Below are positions 5,252 through 5,595 of a stretch of 5,595 bases of DNA, one piece after another. The translations under genes were made by a program, and so were the position numbers. Below the pieces are notes generated by a model. It searched no databases. It was not told the origin of the DNA and saw only the letters and a list, made by a program, of their open reading frames with translations. Numbering within the stretch: the first letter of the stretch is position 1; the number at the start of each line of letters is the position of its first letter. Origin of the DNA: Syntrophaceae bacterium (GTDB taxonomy: Bacteria > Desulfobacterota > Syntrophia > Syntrophales > UBA5619); the NCBI GenBank assembly GCA_919902745.1, contig CAKKRN010000246.1, forward strand, positions 1 through 5,595, in the 5' to 3' direction.

Positions 5252-5595
5252 GGTTTGAACAGGCCACCAACCACGGCCCGGCCTTTCTCGGTAAGCCGGT
5301 ATTTCTGCTTGCTGCTGCGAGGCTTGTCGGGAGTGGTCATTTCCAGCAATCCGGCATTGAGCGCTGGTTGCAAGTATGCCTCGATAAAGTTGTCCCGATG
5401 GCGCAGGCCCAGTTTTTCTTGAAGTTCGGCTCGGCTCAATGCTCCATTACAAACAGCCAACAGTCGCTGGACTTGCCCGGTGACTTGCCCGGTGACTTGC
5501 CCGGTGACTTGCCCGGTGACAGCATCAGCCAATTCTCCCACCTCTAAATCGGCCACCTCCAATGCCGCCGGATGCACCGGCAGGCGTACCATGAA
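5248..5595 (-). CDS. C-terminal winged-helix part of a Fic-like or AlbA_2/ATPase-type regulator, start outside the window
   Basis: The frame is open to the right edge, giving 115 residues; the Met at 5592 is probably internal. A four-copy TGQV linker is followed by a winged-helix-like domain (about 5257-5460) with ELQEKLGL, a YLQPALNAGLLEMT helix and turn, and a wing TPDKPRSSKQKYRLTEKGR. This C-terminal module is known at the end of Fic family proteins and of AlbA_2/HATPase_c_4 (AAA_4-type) ATP-binding regulators. Which one cannot be decided without the N-terminal part. It probably binds DNA or modulates the N-terminal domain. Lower GC than the genes to its left, the linker repeat and the family's frequent presence on mobile or defence-related segments suggest horizontal acquisition. 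Its stop overlaps the next start by ATGA. Confidence 0.75.
   Translation of the reverse strand, partial: FMVRLPVHPAALEVADLEVGELADAVTGQVTGQVTGQVTGQVQRLLAVCNGALSRAELQEKLGLRHRDNFIEAYLQPALNAGLLEMTTPDKPRSSKQKYRLTEKGRAVVGGLFKP
5470..5520 (-). repeat. 12-base tandem repeat, four exact copies plus three bases
   Basis: The plus-strand unit GACTTGCCCGGT occurs four times without change from 5470 to 5517, followed by GAC. On the coding (minus) strand it encodes TGQV four times. Because 12 is a multiple of three, slippage would change linker length without shifting the frame. Identical copies at DNA level point to recent expansion. Confidence 0.95.

Noticed and set aside
4997..5547. Plus-strand frames with LPGD repeats and cysteine-rich stretches at the right end
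   Set aside because: They lie opposite the t6A gene start, the truncated ORF and the winged-helix domain; the LPGD repeat is the antisense reading of TGQV.

Overview
The window looks like a chromosomal stretch from a GC-rich deltaproteobacterium (Desulfobacterota-type). The inference rests on gene content: a radical SAM protein fused to a DUF2344 domain, and a membrane-anchored zinc-ribbon/DUF3426 protein downstream of hpt. Both are familiar in that group. No rRNA, tRNA, CRISPR array or complete transposase is visible. Most of the window is ordinary housekeeping sequence; the parts worth a second look are the two intergenic regions and the right-hand end.

Layout. Positions 1-2490 (minus) hold a large B12-binding/radical SAM protein fused to DUF2344; its C-terminus runs off the left edge. 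Positions 2491-2756 are a divergent intergenic region. It holds a good -35 box facing right, a strong GGAGG facing left, a 27-base near-palindrome, a partial second copy 30 bases on, and a hairpin next to the hpt start. Positions 2757-3287 (plus) are hpt (purine salvage). Twelve bases later comes 3300-4307 (plus), the zinc-ribbon, single-TM, DUF3426 protein; the two probably form one transcript. Positions 4308-4457 are a convergent intergenic region with an A/T hairpin and a second GGGGACA...TGTCCCC palindrome. Positions 4458-5096 (minus) are the tRNA t6A enzyme L-threonylcarbamoyladenylate synthase.

The last 500 bases (5097-5595, minus) differ in character. GC drops to about 54% by hand count over 5101-5460, against roughly 60-70% in sampled lines of the t6A gene. 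This part holds the C-terminus of a winged-helix protein of the kind found at the end of Fic or AlbA_2/ATPase regulators, with a four-copy TGQV linker repeat. Its stop overlaps (ATGA) the start of a 56-codon ORF that looks like the cut-off N-terminus of an uncharacterised protein. That ORF runs into the start of the t6A gene. I read this as an acquired segment whose end lies about 20 bases upstream of the t6A gene, leaving that gene dependent on read-through or coupling from the acquired pair.

The core genes cover separate jobs: purine salvage, tRNA modification, an uncharacterised radical SAM activity and an uncharacterised envelope protein. No single pathway joins them. I did not find a clear new multi-gene system. 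The best leads are the repeat family shared by the two intergenic regions and the acquired-segment junction.
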